Notes under the pieces: model-generated
Seen by the model: only the letters and a program-made list of their open reading frames with translations
What the model was told of the DNA's origin: nothing
Databases searched by the model: none
From: Sinorhizobium sojae CCBAU 05684
GTDB taxonomy: Bacteria; Pseudomonadota; Alphaproteobacteria; Rhizobiales; Rhizobiaceae
Direction of reading: 5' to 3'
Length of the DNA: 64,000 bases
Assembly: GCF_002288525.1 (NCBI RefSeq)
Contig: NZ_CP023068.1
Location: forward strand, 682,001-746,000
Program-made: the position numbers and the translations under genes
In this document: piece by piece, positions 17,428 to 25,377 of the stretch
How the letters are laid out: every line of letters starts with the position of its first letter
Position numbering within the stretch: position 1 is the stretch's first letter

Positions 17428-18342
17428 TCACTTCAGGGTCGACGCCAATCGGTGGATATGCTGCGCCCCTATCCCGCAGCAGCCGCCGATGAGGGTCGCG
17501 CCGGCTTCGGCCCATTGGCAGGCGAAGCGGGAATAGCTGTCGGTGGTCAGATCGTTGCGGGTGTCGTGCAGCGCTTCATTGGCCGCGCCGTCCTCCTGAT
17601 CTCCCTCCAGGGCGTTGGCATAGACGCCTACCTCGATCGATACGCCTTTCTCGCGAACAACGGTTCTGGCTAACTGAATCGCATCGCCCATTACCTCGGG
17701 ACGGCTGCAATTGAAGAGGAGGGCGGCGGCACCGGAACCCGCTGCCCAGGCGGCCGCCTGCCCGACGGGCTCGCCGGAACGCAGCCGCGGCCCGTCACCG
17801 TCGACTGCGCCAACGTCGTCGGCCAGGGTGAAGGAAATCCAGAAGGGCTTGCCCGACGCTTCGACTGCGACGCGCACGGCTTCCCCTTCGGCGATGAGGC
17901 TCAAGGTCTCGCCAAGCCAGACATCGACATGGGGTGTCAGGTTTTCAACTAGGACGGCGAGATAGTCCTGCACCCGTGACCCATCGAAGCGCTCGGGCTC
18001 ATAGGAGCCGAAGATCGGCGGCAGGGAGCCTGCTACGAGGATATTGCGTCCACTTTCGGCGTCTGCCGCCGCCCGCGCGAGCCTGCCCGAAAGATCGATC
18101 AGCGCGGCCCCCTCGGAGCGAAACCGTTCTTCGCCGATGTGGAAGGGAACAAGTGCATAGCTGTTAGTGGTGATGACGTCCGCGCCGGCTGCAATGAACT
18201 CCTCATGCACCTGCCGAACGATCTCGGGCGTTTCGATCAGCGCCAGGGCAGACCATTCCGGTTGCCGCAATTCGGCGCCCAGGCGGATCAGTTCCCGGCT
18301 CATGCCGCCGTCGAGGACGCGTATGTTCTTCATGTGATGCAC
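17428..18342 (-). CDS. Homocysteine S-methyltransferase family protein
   Basis: 304 residues. LDGGMSREL at the N-terminus, ADVITTNSYA, the zinc-site Cys in LLFNCSRPEV and the Cys pair in IGGCCGIG are the signature of the Pfam S-methyl_trans family (MmuM, BHMT). These enzymes transfer a methyl group, often from S-methylmethionine or betaine, to homocysteine to give methionine. It is the last gene of a minus-strand run with an amino acid ABC importer and a Cys/Met-metabolism PLP enzyme. S-methylmethionine is a plausible methyl donor, inferred from that context. Confidence 0.88.
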   Translation of the reverse strand: MHHMKNIRVLDGGMSRELIRLGAELRQPEWSALALIETPEIVRQVHEEFIAAGADVITTNSYALVPFHIGEERFRSEGAALIDLSGRLARAAADAESGRNILVAGSLPPIFGSYEPERFDGSRVQDYLAVLVENLTPHVDVWLGETLSLIAEGEAVRVAVEASGKPFWISFTLADDVGAVDGDGPRLRSGEPVGQAAAWAAGSGAAALLFNCSRPEVMGDAIQLARTVVREKGVSIEVGVYANALEGDQEDGAANEALHDTRNDLTTDSYSRFACQWAEAGATLIGGCCGIGAQHIHRLASTLK

Positions 18343-18378
18343 GATCTTTCTGTTTGAACCTGTTGATTTATCGAATGA

Positions 18379-19659
18379 TCACGGCCGCAGAGCCTGGTCG
18401 AAGTCCTCGATGAGGTCCTCGACGGCTTCAAGGCCCACCGAAAGGCGGAAGACACCGTCGCCGGCAAAGGCGCGATAGTCATCGAGCCCTGCCCCTTCGA
18501 GGCCGTAGGTCGATCTCATCATCTCGTCGGTATCGAGAAGCACGACGATGCTGCGCTGGTGACCAAGCGAGAAGGCGTAATGGGCCACCTTCAGCTTCCT
18601 CGCGAGCCGTTCGGCGACTGCGTGCGGGGCGGCGGTCTGGAACGTGATCATGCCGCCGAAGACCCGCATTTGGCGCCTGGCGAGCGCGTGTTGCGGGTGG
18701 CTCTCGAGCCCCGGATATGTGACGGCGCGAACCGCCGGATGCGCGGAGAGGAACTCGGCCAGCTGTTCCGCCGATTGCGAGACGGTGCGAATTCGCGGAA
18801 AGAGCGTGTCGATGCCGCGTAGGATCAACCAGGCATTCTGCGCCGCGAGTGACGCGCCGAGATAGACCCCGGCGCGGGATCGGATTTTCTCGATCAGCGC
18901 CTTGCTTCCGCAGATGATGCCGCCGAGAGCATCGCCATGGCCGTTGATGAACTTCGTCAACGAGTGAATGACGAGATCGGCGCCGAGCGAGGCCGGCTGC
19001 GTTGCGACCGGCGTCGCCAAGGTGGAATCGACTGAGAGCAGGGCACCCCTGTCGTGCGCGAGGCTCGCCACTGCGGCGATGTCCGTCAGCCGGAGGATCG
19101 GATTGCAGGGGCTCTCGCAGTGGACCAGCCGGGTGTTGGGTCGGAAGGCGGCGGCGACCTCCTGGATGCGCGACATATTCACCGCCGTGACTTCGACGCC
19201 GTAGTCGGGCAGGATGCGTCGCGCGAGCTCGCTGGCGCCAGCATAGCAGACGTCGCTGACGATCAGATGGTCGCCGCTTTTCAAAAGCGTAAGGAAGGTT
19301 GCGGCAATTGCCGCAACGCCGGTTGCAGTGGCCAGTGCCTCGTCCGTCCCCTCGACAGCCGCCATGCGCTGCTCGAGCTGCCGCACGGTGGGGTTTGTCC
19401 ATCGTGCATAAAGATAGGGCAGCGCCGTCAGATCGGATACGCCATCGGCAGAAAAGGCGCCGTCGCCCGGGGTCAGCACATTGTTGACCGACATCGAAAT
19501 ACCCGGCGCGATAGCATGCGTCGCTGGATCGATCACAAGACCGCCATCGAGCGCCAGCGTCTCGGCGCGCAGGCTACGGCCCTTCCAGGGGGCCGTTTCG
19601 GCAGTGACCATGGACAGCGATGCCTCGGTGGAGATTTGGGCCTTTTCCATTGATTTCAT
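18379..19659 (-). CDS. Cys/Met metabolism PLP-dependent enzyme (cystathionine gamma-synthase/lyase type)
   Basis: 426 residues. The fold-type I PLP enzyme signature is complete: YARWTNPTVRQLE, LISDVCYAG-like region, VDSTLATPVATQP and the PLP lysine in LVIHSLTKFINGHGD. The family includes cystathionine gamma-synthase, cystathionine gamma-lyase, O-acylhomoserine sulfhydrylase and methionine gamma-lyase; sequence reading alone does not separate them. Its place between an ABC importer and a homocysteine methyltransferase suggests a catabolic or transsulfuration role with an imported sulfur amino acid. Confidence 0.88.
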   Translation of the reverse strand: MKSMEKAQISTEASLSMVTAETAPWKGRSLRAETLALDGGLVIDPATHAIAPGISMSVNNVLTPGDGAFSADGVSDLTALPYLYARWTNPTVRQLEQRMAAVEGTDEALATATGVAAIAATFLTLLKSGDHLIVSDVCYAGASELARRILPDYGVEVTAVNMSRIQEVAAAFRPNTRLVHCESPCNPILRLTDIAAVASLAHDRGALLSVDSTLATPVATQPASLGADLVIHSLTKFINGHGDALGGIICGSKALIEKIRSRAGVYLGASLAAQNAWLILRGIDTLFPRIRTVSQSAEQLAEFLSAHPAVRAVTYPGLESHPQHALARRQMRVFGGMITFQTAAPHAVAERLARKLKVAHYAFSLGHQRSIVVLLDTDEMMRSTYGLEGAGLDDYRAFAGDGVFRLSVGLEAVEDLIEDFDQALRP

Positions 19660-19809
19660 GGATGCGACTCTATGTGAGCGGCGGTGCGATCGACGGCGAA
19701 ATCGGGATGCCTGCCGCCGGAAATCCGCGCAAAGCGCAGCAATCTTGGTTGAAAAAACCGTCTTCGTCCGGTCGGGTGCGGGGGCTTCAGTCCTCTGCTG
19801 GCGAATGAC

Positions 19810-20499
19810 CTATCGACGAATGGACACCTGTGCCTCGACGATCTTGAACGCACGGGTCACGAGGAGCGTCAGGAAAACGTAAAAGACCGTGACGACGATC
19901 AGCGGCTCATAGACAAGCAGTGTATCCTGGCGAACCTTGTAGGCCACCGCATAGAGGTCCATCACCGTCACGGTGAAGGCGAGCGGCGTCGCCTTCAATT
20001 GCAGCACGATCTCGCCGGCTATGGTCGGCAGTGCAATGCGGATGGAGCGCGGTAGCCAGATGCGTCGCAGCACCTTTGCCCGCGACATGCCGAAGGCCCT
20101 CGCCGCCTCGATTTCCCCCTTCGGCACGGCGAGCAGCGCACCGCGCAGCACCTCCGCTTCATAGGCTGCATAGTTGAGCGTGAAGCTCACTGCAGCGAAG
20201 AAGAACCCCTCGCGCAGGACCGGCCAAAGAAAGCTGGACCGCAGTCCGGGAACAAGGGGCAGCAAAGAGCCGACGCCGTAATAGAGCAGCCAGAGCTGGA
20301 TGAGCAGCGGCGTGCCGCGCAGGCAGGTGCAGTAGCTGCGTGCCAGCCATTTAAGCCCGCGCGGGCCGTTGATCTGCGCAAGCGCCAGTCCGATTGCGAG
20401 GATGAACCCGAATACGACGGATATCACGAGCAGGAGTACGGTCTGTACAGCGCCGGCGGCCAGAAGCGGCCAATAGGTGGAGACCCAGGAGAAATTCAT
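19810..20499 (-). CDS. Polar amino acid ABC transporter permease (HisM type)
   Basis: 229 residues, five predicted membrane helices, with the EAA loop EIEAARAFGMSRAKVLRRIWLP facing the cytoplasmic ATPase. It belongs to the HisM/GlnP family of amino acid permeases. It follows its partner permease at 20509-21231 with a 9-base gap and has a solute-binding protein and an ATPase upstream in the same run. Confidence 0.92.
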   Translation of the reverse strand: MNFSWVSTYWPLLAAGAVQTVLLLVISVVFGFILAIGLALAQINGPRGLKWLARSYCTCLRGTPLLIQLWLLYYGVGSLLPLVPGLRSSFLWPVLREGFFFAAVSFTLNYAAYEAEVLRGALLAVPKGEIEAARAFGMSRAKVLRRIWLPRSIRIALPTIAGEIVLQLKATPLAFTVTVMDLYAVAYKVRQDTLLVYEPLIVVTVFYVFLTLLVTRAFKIVEAQVSIRR

Positions 20500-20508
20500 C
20501 GGCCCGCC

Positions 20509-21231
20509 TCACGCATTCTTTGCCTGGCCGCGGCGGAAACGCAATTCCAGCGAGCCGAAGATCACGTTGGATACGAGCGATATCGCCAGATAGAGTAGCG
20601 CGGCGGCGAAAAAGAACAGGAAATAGTGTTTGGTATTGCCAGCGGCGAGCCGCGTCGCCAGCGCCAGTTCCTGATAGCCGACAACCGCGATCAGGGCGCT
20701 GTCCTTGGTCACCGACATCCAGAGATTGGCAAGGCCGGGCAGGGCGTTGGGGATCAGCGCCGGCAGCACGATCCGGCGAAAACGCAGCGACGGACGCATG
20801 CCGAATGCCTTCGCCGCCTCGATCTGGCCGACCGGAATGGCGAGAATGGCACCGCGGAGCACTTCCGTCATGTAGGCGCCCTGGACGATCCCGAGCACCG
20901 TGACAGCCGCAACGAAACCGTTGATTTCGATAGGCGGAAGGCCTGCGGCAAGCAGGACGCGATTGATGCCGTCCGTTCCGGCGTAATAGAGCCCGACGAT
21001 CAGGATCAATTCCGGGATCGCGCGGACGGCCGTCGTGTAAAGATCAAGGGCGATCACCAGCGGACGGCCGCCGGTCAGCTTTCCGAGCGCGCCGGCGAAG
21101 CCGATCAGGATGCCGATGCCATAGGCGCCAAGCGAGATGGCGATGGTGGACAAAGCGCCGGAAAGGAGAACGCCGCCCCAGCCCGGCGGATAGGGGGATA
21201 GCAATTCCAACAGGGAAAGCGCTGACGACAT
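20509..21231 (-). CDS. Polar amino acid ABC transporter permease (HisQ type)
   Basis: 240 residues with several membrane helices and the EAA loop QIEAAKAFGMRPSLRFRRIVLP. It is the second inner-membrane subunit of the same importer as the gene at 19810. Two different permease subunits next to one ATPase and one binding protein is the standard histidine/opine-type layout. Confidence 0.92.
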   Translation of the reverse strand: MSSALSLLELLSPYPPGWGGVLLSGALSTIAISLGAYGIGILIGFAGALGKLTGGRPLVIALDLYTTAVRAIPELILIVGLYYAGTDGINRVLLAAGLPPIEINGFVAAVTVLGIVQGAYMTEVLRGAILAIPVGQIEAAKAFGMRPSLRFRRIVLPALIPNALPGLANLWMSVTKDSALIAVVGYQELALATRLAAGNTKHYFLFFFAAALLYLAISLVSNVIFGSLELRFRRGQAKNA

Positions 21232-21318
21232 CGGGACAATCTGGCTTGGCGGGAAGGGGCGGGCGCGTTACGCGAGAGAGGCGGCCGGGCTCGGGCCCCG
21301 CCGCCGCCCCACCGGCAA

Positions 21319-22089
21319 TCACTTGCCGTAGGGATCGAAGTCGAAATACTTCTTGGAGATCTCGTCGTACCTGCCGCTGGCGCGAACGGCGGCGATGGCC
21401 GCGTTGAGCCTGTCGCGAAGTGCCGTGTCTTCCTTGCGCACCCCGCCGCCAATGCCGACGCCGAGAATGGCCGGATCGTCCGCCACGTCGCCCATGTCAG
21501 CGCAGCAATCCTTGCCGAAGTCGGACTTCAAGAACTCGGCGAGCGGGATCGCATCGCCAAACACATAGTCGATCCGGCCGGCCGCAAGATCCTGGAAGGC
21601 CTCGTCGAGCGTCGAATAGGTCTTCTCCGACGTGTTCTCGGCGAAGTACTTCTTGAAATATTCGGACTGGATCGTCGAAACCTGGATGCCGATGGTCTTG
21701 CCGGCAACGTCGTCAGCCGTCGCGCCCGCCGCCGCATCCTTGGCACCGATCAGCTTGCTCGGCGTGTTGTAGTATTTGTCGGTGAAATCGATGGTCTTCT
21801 TGCGCTCGTCGGTGATCGACATGGAGGACCAGATCACGTCGAACTTCTTCGTCTCAAGCCCGGGAATGAGGCCGTCCCAGGACATGTCGACGATCGAGCA
21901 CTGTTCCTTCATTTCCGTGCAGACCGCGTCCATCAGCTCGATTTCCCAGCCGACCCATTTACCGGAAGCGTCCTTGGTGAAGAAGGGCGGATAGGCCTCG
22001 TTCATGACGCCGAAGCGTACCTCCGCGCCGGCGTTGAGGGTCGATGCGGCAAGCGCTGCGCCTGTGAGCAGGATGGAAAGCAATTTCAT
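21319..22089 (-). CDS. Amino acid ABC transporter substrate-binding protein
   Basis: 256 residues with a Sec signal peptide (MKLLSILLTGAALAASTLNAGA). The mature protein follows the family 3 periplasmic-binding pattern: FGVMNEAYPPFFTKDASGKWVGWEIELM at the start and an IGIQVSTIQ block before the hinge. Two Cys residues (DCCADMG) are near residue 200. It delivers a polar amino acid to the permeases at 19810-21231. The ligand cannot be read from sequence; a sulfur amino acid is inferred from the enzyme genes downstream. Confidence 0.9.
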   Translation of the reverse strand: MKLLSILLTGAALAASTLNAGAEVRFGVMNEAYPPFFTKDASGKWVGWEIELMDAVCTEMKEQCSIVDMSWDGLIPGLETKKFDVIWSSMSITDERKKTIDFTDKYYNTPSKLIGAKDAAAGATADDVAGKTIGIQVSTIQSEYFKKYFAENTSEKTYSTLDEAFQDLAAGRIDYVFGDAIPLAEFLKSDFGKDCCADMGDVADDPAILGVGIGGGVRKEDTALRDRLNAAIAAVRASGRYDEISKKYFDFDPYGK

Positions 22090-22143
22090 TCGTGTTCCTC
22101 TTTCAGTTGTGTCTTGGCTGACGTGTTGCGGGAAACGGCGATC

Positions 22144-22923
22144 TCATGCCGACAGGGCGCCGGTGAACTCACGACAACGGGCGCTGAGTGGGGCCCCGAA
22201 GATCTGTGCCGGCGGACCTTGTTCCTCCACGCGGCCCTGATGGAGGAACATCACGTGGCTGGAAACATCGCGCGCAAATTTCATCTCGTGGGTGACGAGC
22301 AGCATCGTGCGGCCCTCTTCGGCGAGTTCGCGTATGACCTTCAGGACCTCGCCGACGAGTTCCGGATCAAGCGCCGAGGTGGGTTCGTCGAAAAGCATGA
22401 CGTCAGGATCCACGCAAAGAGCACGCGCGATGGCGGCGCGCTGTTGCTGCCCGCCGGACAGGAAGGCGGGATAGGCGTGCCGCTTGTCGTAAAGGCCGAC
22501 CTTGGCGAGCAGCGCCTCGGCGCGCTCGATCGCCTGTCTGCGCCCCATCTTCAAGACATGGACCGGCGCCTCGATGACGTTCTGGAGCACCGTCATATGG
22601 GCCCAGAGATTGAAGCTTTGAAAGACCATGCCGAGACCGGTGCGAAGGCGCTCGATCTGCCTCCAGTTTGCCGGCTGCGCCCGTCCGTCGGCGTGGGATC
22701 GCATTTCCACCTCTTCGCCATTGATGACGAAACGGCCGCAATCCGGAATCTCGAGGAAATTGATGCACCTTAGAAAAGTGCTTTTGCCGGCTCCGGACGA
22801 TCCGATGATCGAGATGACGTCGCCCCGGTGCGCCTTCAGCGAAATGCCCCGCAAGACGTCGTGATCGCCATAGCTCTTGTGGACGTCCTCCACGAGCAGA
22901 GCGGGGACTGTCTTCTCAATCAT
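22144..22923 (-). CDS. Amino acid ABC transporter ATP-binding protein
   Basis: 259 residues from the ATG at 22923 (upstream frame extension is unsupported). Walker A GSSGAGKST, signature LSGGQQQR, Walker B VMLFDEPTSALDP and the switch His in LLVTHEMKFA are all intact. It is the first gene of the minus-strand run encoding the binding protein, two permeases, the PLP enzyme and the homocysteine methyltransferase. The Lrp-type regulator is divergently transcribed from the shared 206-base control region. Confidence 0.93.
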   Translation of the reverse strand: MIEKTVPALLVEDVHKSYGDHDVLRGISLKAHRGDVISIIGSSGAGKSTFLRCINFLEIPDCGRFVINGEEVEMRSHADGRAQPANWRQIERLRTGLGMVFQSFNLWAHMTVLQNVIEAPVHVLKMGRRQAIERAEALLAKVGLYDKRHAYPAFLSGGQQQRAAIARALCVDPDVMLFDEPTSALDPELVGEVLKVIRELAEEGRTMLLVTHEMKFARDVSSHVMFLHQGRVEEQGPPAQIFGAPLSARCREFTGALSA

Positions 22924-22980
22924 TCCTGTCGTTCCCCGGGGGCTTCTTGAGCGTTTTCTCCTGAACATAGCGCGACCGTG

Positions 22981-23029
22981 TGCGGAATTGCCGCGCAATT
23001 ACCTTGCCTGATGCGGAATTTACGCGCAT
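22981..23029. promoter_or_regulatory. Direct repeats in the divergent control region, candidate Lrp operators
   Basis: Two copies of TGCGGAATT-NN-CGCGCA occur at 22981-22998 and 23012-23029, exactly 31 bases apart, about three helical turns. A related inverted copy (ATGCGCGAA) follows at about 23042-23050. They lie between the divergent ABC-importer operon and the Lrp/AsnC gene, where Lrp-type proteins usually bind as arrays on one DNA face. That this regulator binds them is inference. Confidence 0.5.
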
Positions 23030-23129
23030 ACGAACCTCATTATGCGCGAACGCCGCGCTGGCAATTGATGGACTTGGCCCTGCACAACGTTGCAACCGGA
23101 TGCTGCAGCAGGCTGAATGCGGGGGGTAT

Positions 23130-23600
23130 ATGACGGAGACATTGGATCAGTTCGACCGAAGCATTCTCGATATCGTGCAGCGCGATTGCCAGCTCAAGGC
23201 AGAGGCGATCGCCGACCGGGTGGGCCTTTCAGCCTCCGCGGTCCAACGACGGCTGAAAAGGATGCGTGAGGAGAAGGTCATAACGGCCGAGATCGCGCTC
23301 GTCGACCGCAAGGTTGCCGGCAATCCGATGACATTCATCGCCGGCATGGAGATCGAGCGTGAGAACTATGATGCGCTTGCGAAATTCCGCCTCTGGGCGG
23401 ATAAGCAGGACCACATACAGCAGGTCTATTACGTCACCGGTTCCGTCGACCTGATTGCGATTATCACGGCGCAGGACGTCGGCCAGTACGACGAGATCAC
23501 TGCCACCATCATGGCACACAACCCACAGATCAAGCGCATCCACACCAATGTCGTACTGAAGGATGTCAAGCTCGGACTGTTCGTACCCGTGGAAGGTTAG
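23130..23600 (+). CDS. Lrp/AsnC-family transcriptional regulator
   Basis: 156 residues from the ATG at 23130 with GGGGGG just upstream; the longer frame from 22980 overlaps the control region and is not supported. An N-terminal helix-turn-helix (AEAIADRVGLSASAVQRRLKRMREE) is followed by the RAM effector domain (YYVTGSVDLIAIITAQDVGQYDEI). Divergent orientation to the sulfur amino acid importer strongly suggests it is the local regulator, responding to the imported amino acid. Confidence 0.9.
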   Translation: MTETLDQFDRSILDIVQRDCQLKAEAIADRVGLSASAVQRRLKRMREEKVITAEIALVDRKVAGNPMTFIAGMEIERENYDALAKFRLWADKQDHIQQVYYVTGSVDLIAIITAQDVGQYDEITATIMAHNPQIKRIHTNVVLKDVKLGLFVPVEG

Positions 23601-23663
23601 ACTCAAGACCAAGCTTGTCCTTGCCGCGTTGACGCTGCCTCGGTCGACATCCTGCGCCACTCG

Positions 23664-23677
23664 TTGATAAGCATCAA
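23664..23677 (+). promoter_or_regulatory. FixK/FNR box upstream of the APH-like/P-loop kinase gene
   Basis: TTGATAAGCATCAA is a perfect TTGA-N6-TCAA palindrome. A weak -10-like CATCCT lies at 23700-23705, 22 bases after the box, placing the box at about -41 from the predicted start. The frame of the downstream gene extends back through the box, so the gene's real start must be the later ATG at 23757. Confidence 0.75.
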
Positions 23678-23756
23678 TGAGGCGCTACCTGCTGAAGCTC
23701 ATCCTGTTGGGAGTTGGCCTCTCGTCGAGAGCCCTCCGAGTGGAGAAAGGGAAAGC

Positions 23757-25307
23757 ATGTTGGCTGAGGATCAGTCGGAGGCGATCGCGTTTCTCGAGGA
23801 GCGTCGCGGATCGGATGAGGTCGAGCGGATCGAAACGCATATTTCCTATATCTTCCTTGTCGGCGATCGTGCCTTCAAGATGAAGCGCGCGGTGAAGCTG
23901 CCCTATGTCGATTTCTCGACGCCGGAGCTGAGGCTTCAAGCCTGTGAAAAGGAGGTTGCGCTGAATGCCGCCACAGCGCCCGGGCTCTACATCGGCGTTC
24001 GTCGGATCATGCGCAGCAAGGACGGCAGGCTCCGTTTCGATGAAGGGGAGGAGCTTGTCGATGCCGTCGTCGAGATGGTTCGTTTCGACCAGGGCGCGCT
24101 GTTTGACCGCATGGCCGTGAACGGCCGGCTCACGGTCGAGCTGATGACCCAAACGGCGCGGATGATCGCCCGCTTCCACCAGGCGGCGCCGGTCATCCAC
24201 CAGGGCTCCGGCTCTGCCAACATTGCCGGCGTGTTGCGCATCAACGCCGCCGGCTTTGCCACGAGTCGGGTCTTCGGGACCGATGAACTTCGTGACTTCA
24301 ACCGGGAGTTCGAAGAGAAGCTTGCGGTTCATGCGGCATTGCTCGATGCCCGCGAAGCCGCCGGCAAGGTCAGGCGCTGCCACGGCGACCTGCACTTGCG
24401 CAATATCTGTCTGATCGACGACGAGCCCCGGCTCTTCGATTGCATCGAGTTCAACGATCAGATCGCCACAGTCGATACGCTCTACGATCTCGCCTTTCTG
24501 CTGATGGACCTCTGGCATCGCGGTTTCCCGGAACTCGCGAACCTTGTCGCGAACCGATATCTCGACGACACGAATGACGAAGACGGCTTCGTGCTCTTGC
24601 CCTACTTCATGGCGACCCGAGCGGCGGTCAGGGCCCATGTCACCGCCACGCAGCTCGAAGAAAGCGAGGCGCACTCGAGCGAACTGGCAGCGCAGGCCCG
24701 GTCCTATTTCGAGCTCGCCCGTTCCTTGATCAAGGCAGCGCCGGCGCGGCTGATCGTGATCGGCGGCCTCAGCGGTTCCGGTAAGACCACCGTTGCGGAA
24801 TTGCTGGCCGCCGAGTTCGGCCCACCGCCTGGAGCACGGGTCGTCGAAAGCGATCGCATCCGCAAAGCCATGCACGGCGTTCCGGCCGAGGAAAAGCTTC
24901 CGCCGGCCGCCTATCTTCCGGACGTCTCGGAGAAAGTTTACGGCAAAATGGCGGATCGGTCCTTGGCGCTCTTGCGGGCGGGCGCCTCGGTCGTTGCCAA
25001 CGCCGTCTTCGACAGGGCGCCGAACCGCGCACGTATCGAAGCCGTGGCGCGGGAGGCCGGCGTGCCGTACACCGCTGTCTGGCTCGATGCGACTGCCGCG
25101 CTGCTTCGCCGGCGTGTCGCATCACGCAAGGTTAGCCCTTCCGACGCAGATCTCGAGGTTCTGACGCGGCAGCTCGCCGCCGCCAGTAGCGACGTCACCT
25201 GGCAAAGAGTGGATGCTGATCGGGACGCGAGAGAGATCGCGCGCGACATTCTCGGCCTGCAGCCTACAGCGCCGCGCGTTTTACCAGACGCGCAAAGGTC
25301 GCTGTAG
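23757..25307 (+). CDS. Bifunctional protein: APH-like kinase domain plus P-loop kinase domain
   Basis: 516 residues from the ATG at 23757 (GGAGAAAGGGAAAGC upstream). The N-terminal ~330 residues form an aminoglycoside-phosphotransferase-like domain with the catalytic loop CHGDLHLRNI and the metal-binding LFDCIEFND. The C-terminal ~180 residues form a separate P-loop kinase with Walker A GGLSGSGKTT (about residue 336). The same architecture is known from the mycobacterial DosR-regulon protein Rv2004c. The substrate is unknown; antibiotic resistance should not be assumed. The last 14 codons lie within a RIME palindrome (25264-25306). A paralogue lacking the P-loop domain is at 46028. Confidence 0.82.
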   Translation: MLAEDQSEAIAFLEERRGSDEVERIETHISYIFLVGDRAFKMKRAVKLPYVDFSTPELRLQACEKEVALNAATAPGLYIGVRRIMRSKDGRLRFDEGEELVDAVVEMVRFDQGALFDRMAVNGRLTVELMTQTARMIARFHQAAPVIHQGSGSANIAGVLRINAAGFATSRVFGTDELRDFNREFEEKLAVHAALLDAREAAGKVRRCHGDLHLRNICLIDDEPRLFDCIEFNDQIATVDTLYDLAFLLMDLWHRGFPELANLVANRYLDDTNDEDGFVLLPYFMATRAAVRAHVTATQLEESEAHSSELAAQARSYFELARSLIKAAPARLIVIGGLSGSGKTTVAELLAAEFGPPPGARVVESDRIRKAMHGVPAEEKLPPAAYLPDVSEKVYGKMADRSLALLRAGASVVANAVFDRAPNRARIEAVAREAGVPYTAVWLDATAALLRRRVASRKVSPSDADLEVLTRQLAAASSDVTWQRVDADRDAREIARDILGLQPTAPRVLPDAQRSL

Positions 25308-25372
25308 CACCTTGAATCCCGCATGTCTCCTTATCGAGGTAGATCCAAGGAGAGATACAGTAGCGGACAGGC
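25264..25372. repeat. RIME-type palindromic element overlapping a gene end
   Basis: The core tacagcgccgcgcg ... gacgcgcaaaggtcgctgta (25265-25307) is a long imperfect inverted repeat of the same type as those at 40516, 45518 and 55264, followed by a second arm to about 25372. The first palindrome is translated as the last residues of the preceding gene, so the insertion supplied its C-terminus and stop codon. Confidence 0.7.
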
Positions 25373-25377
25373 TGAGT

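Noticed and set aside
23757-25307. Antibiotic resistance (aminoglycoside phosphotransferase) reading of the kinase-like gene
   Set aside because: Only the general APH fold is shared; the fused P-loop domain and low-oxygen context point to another substrate.
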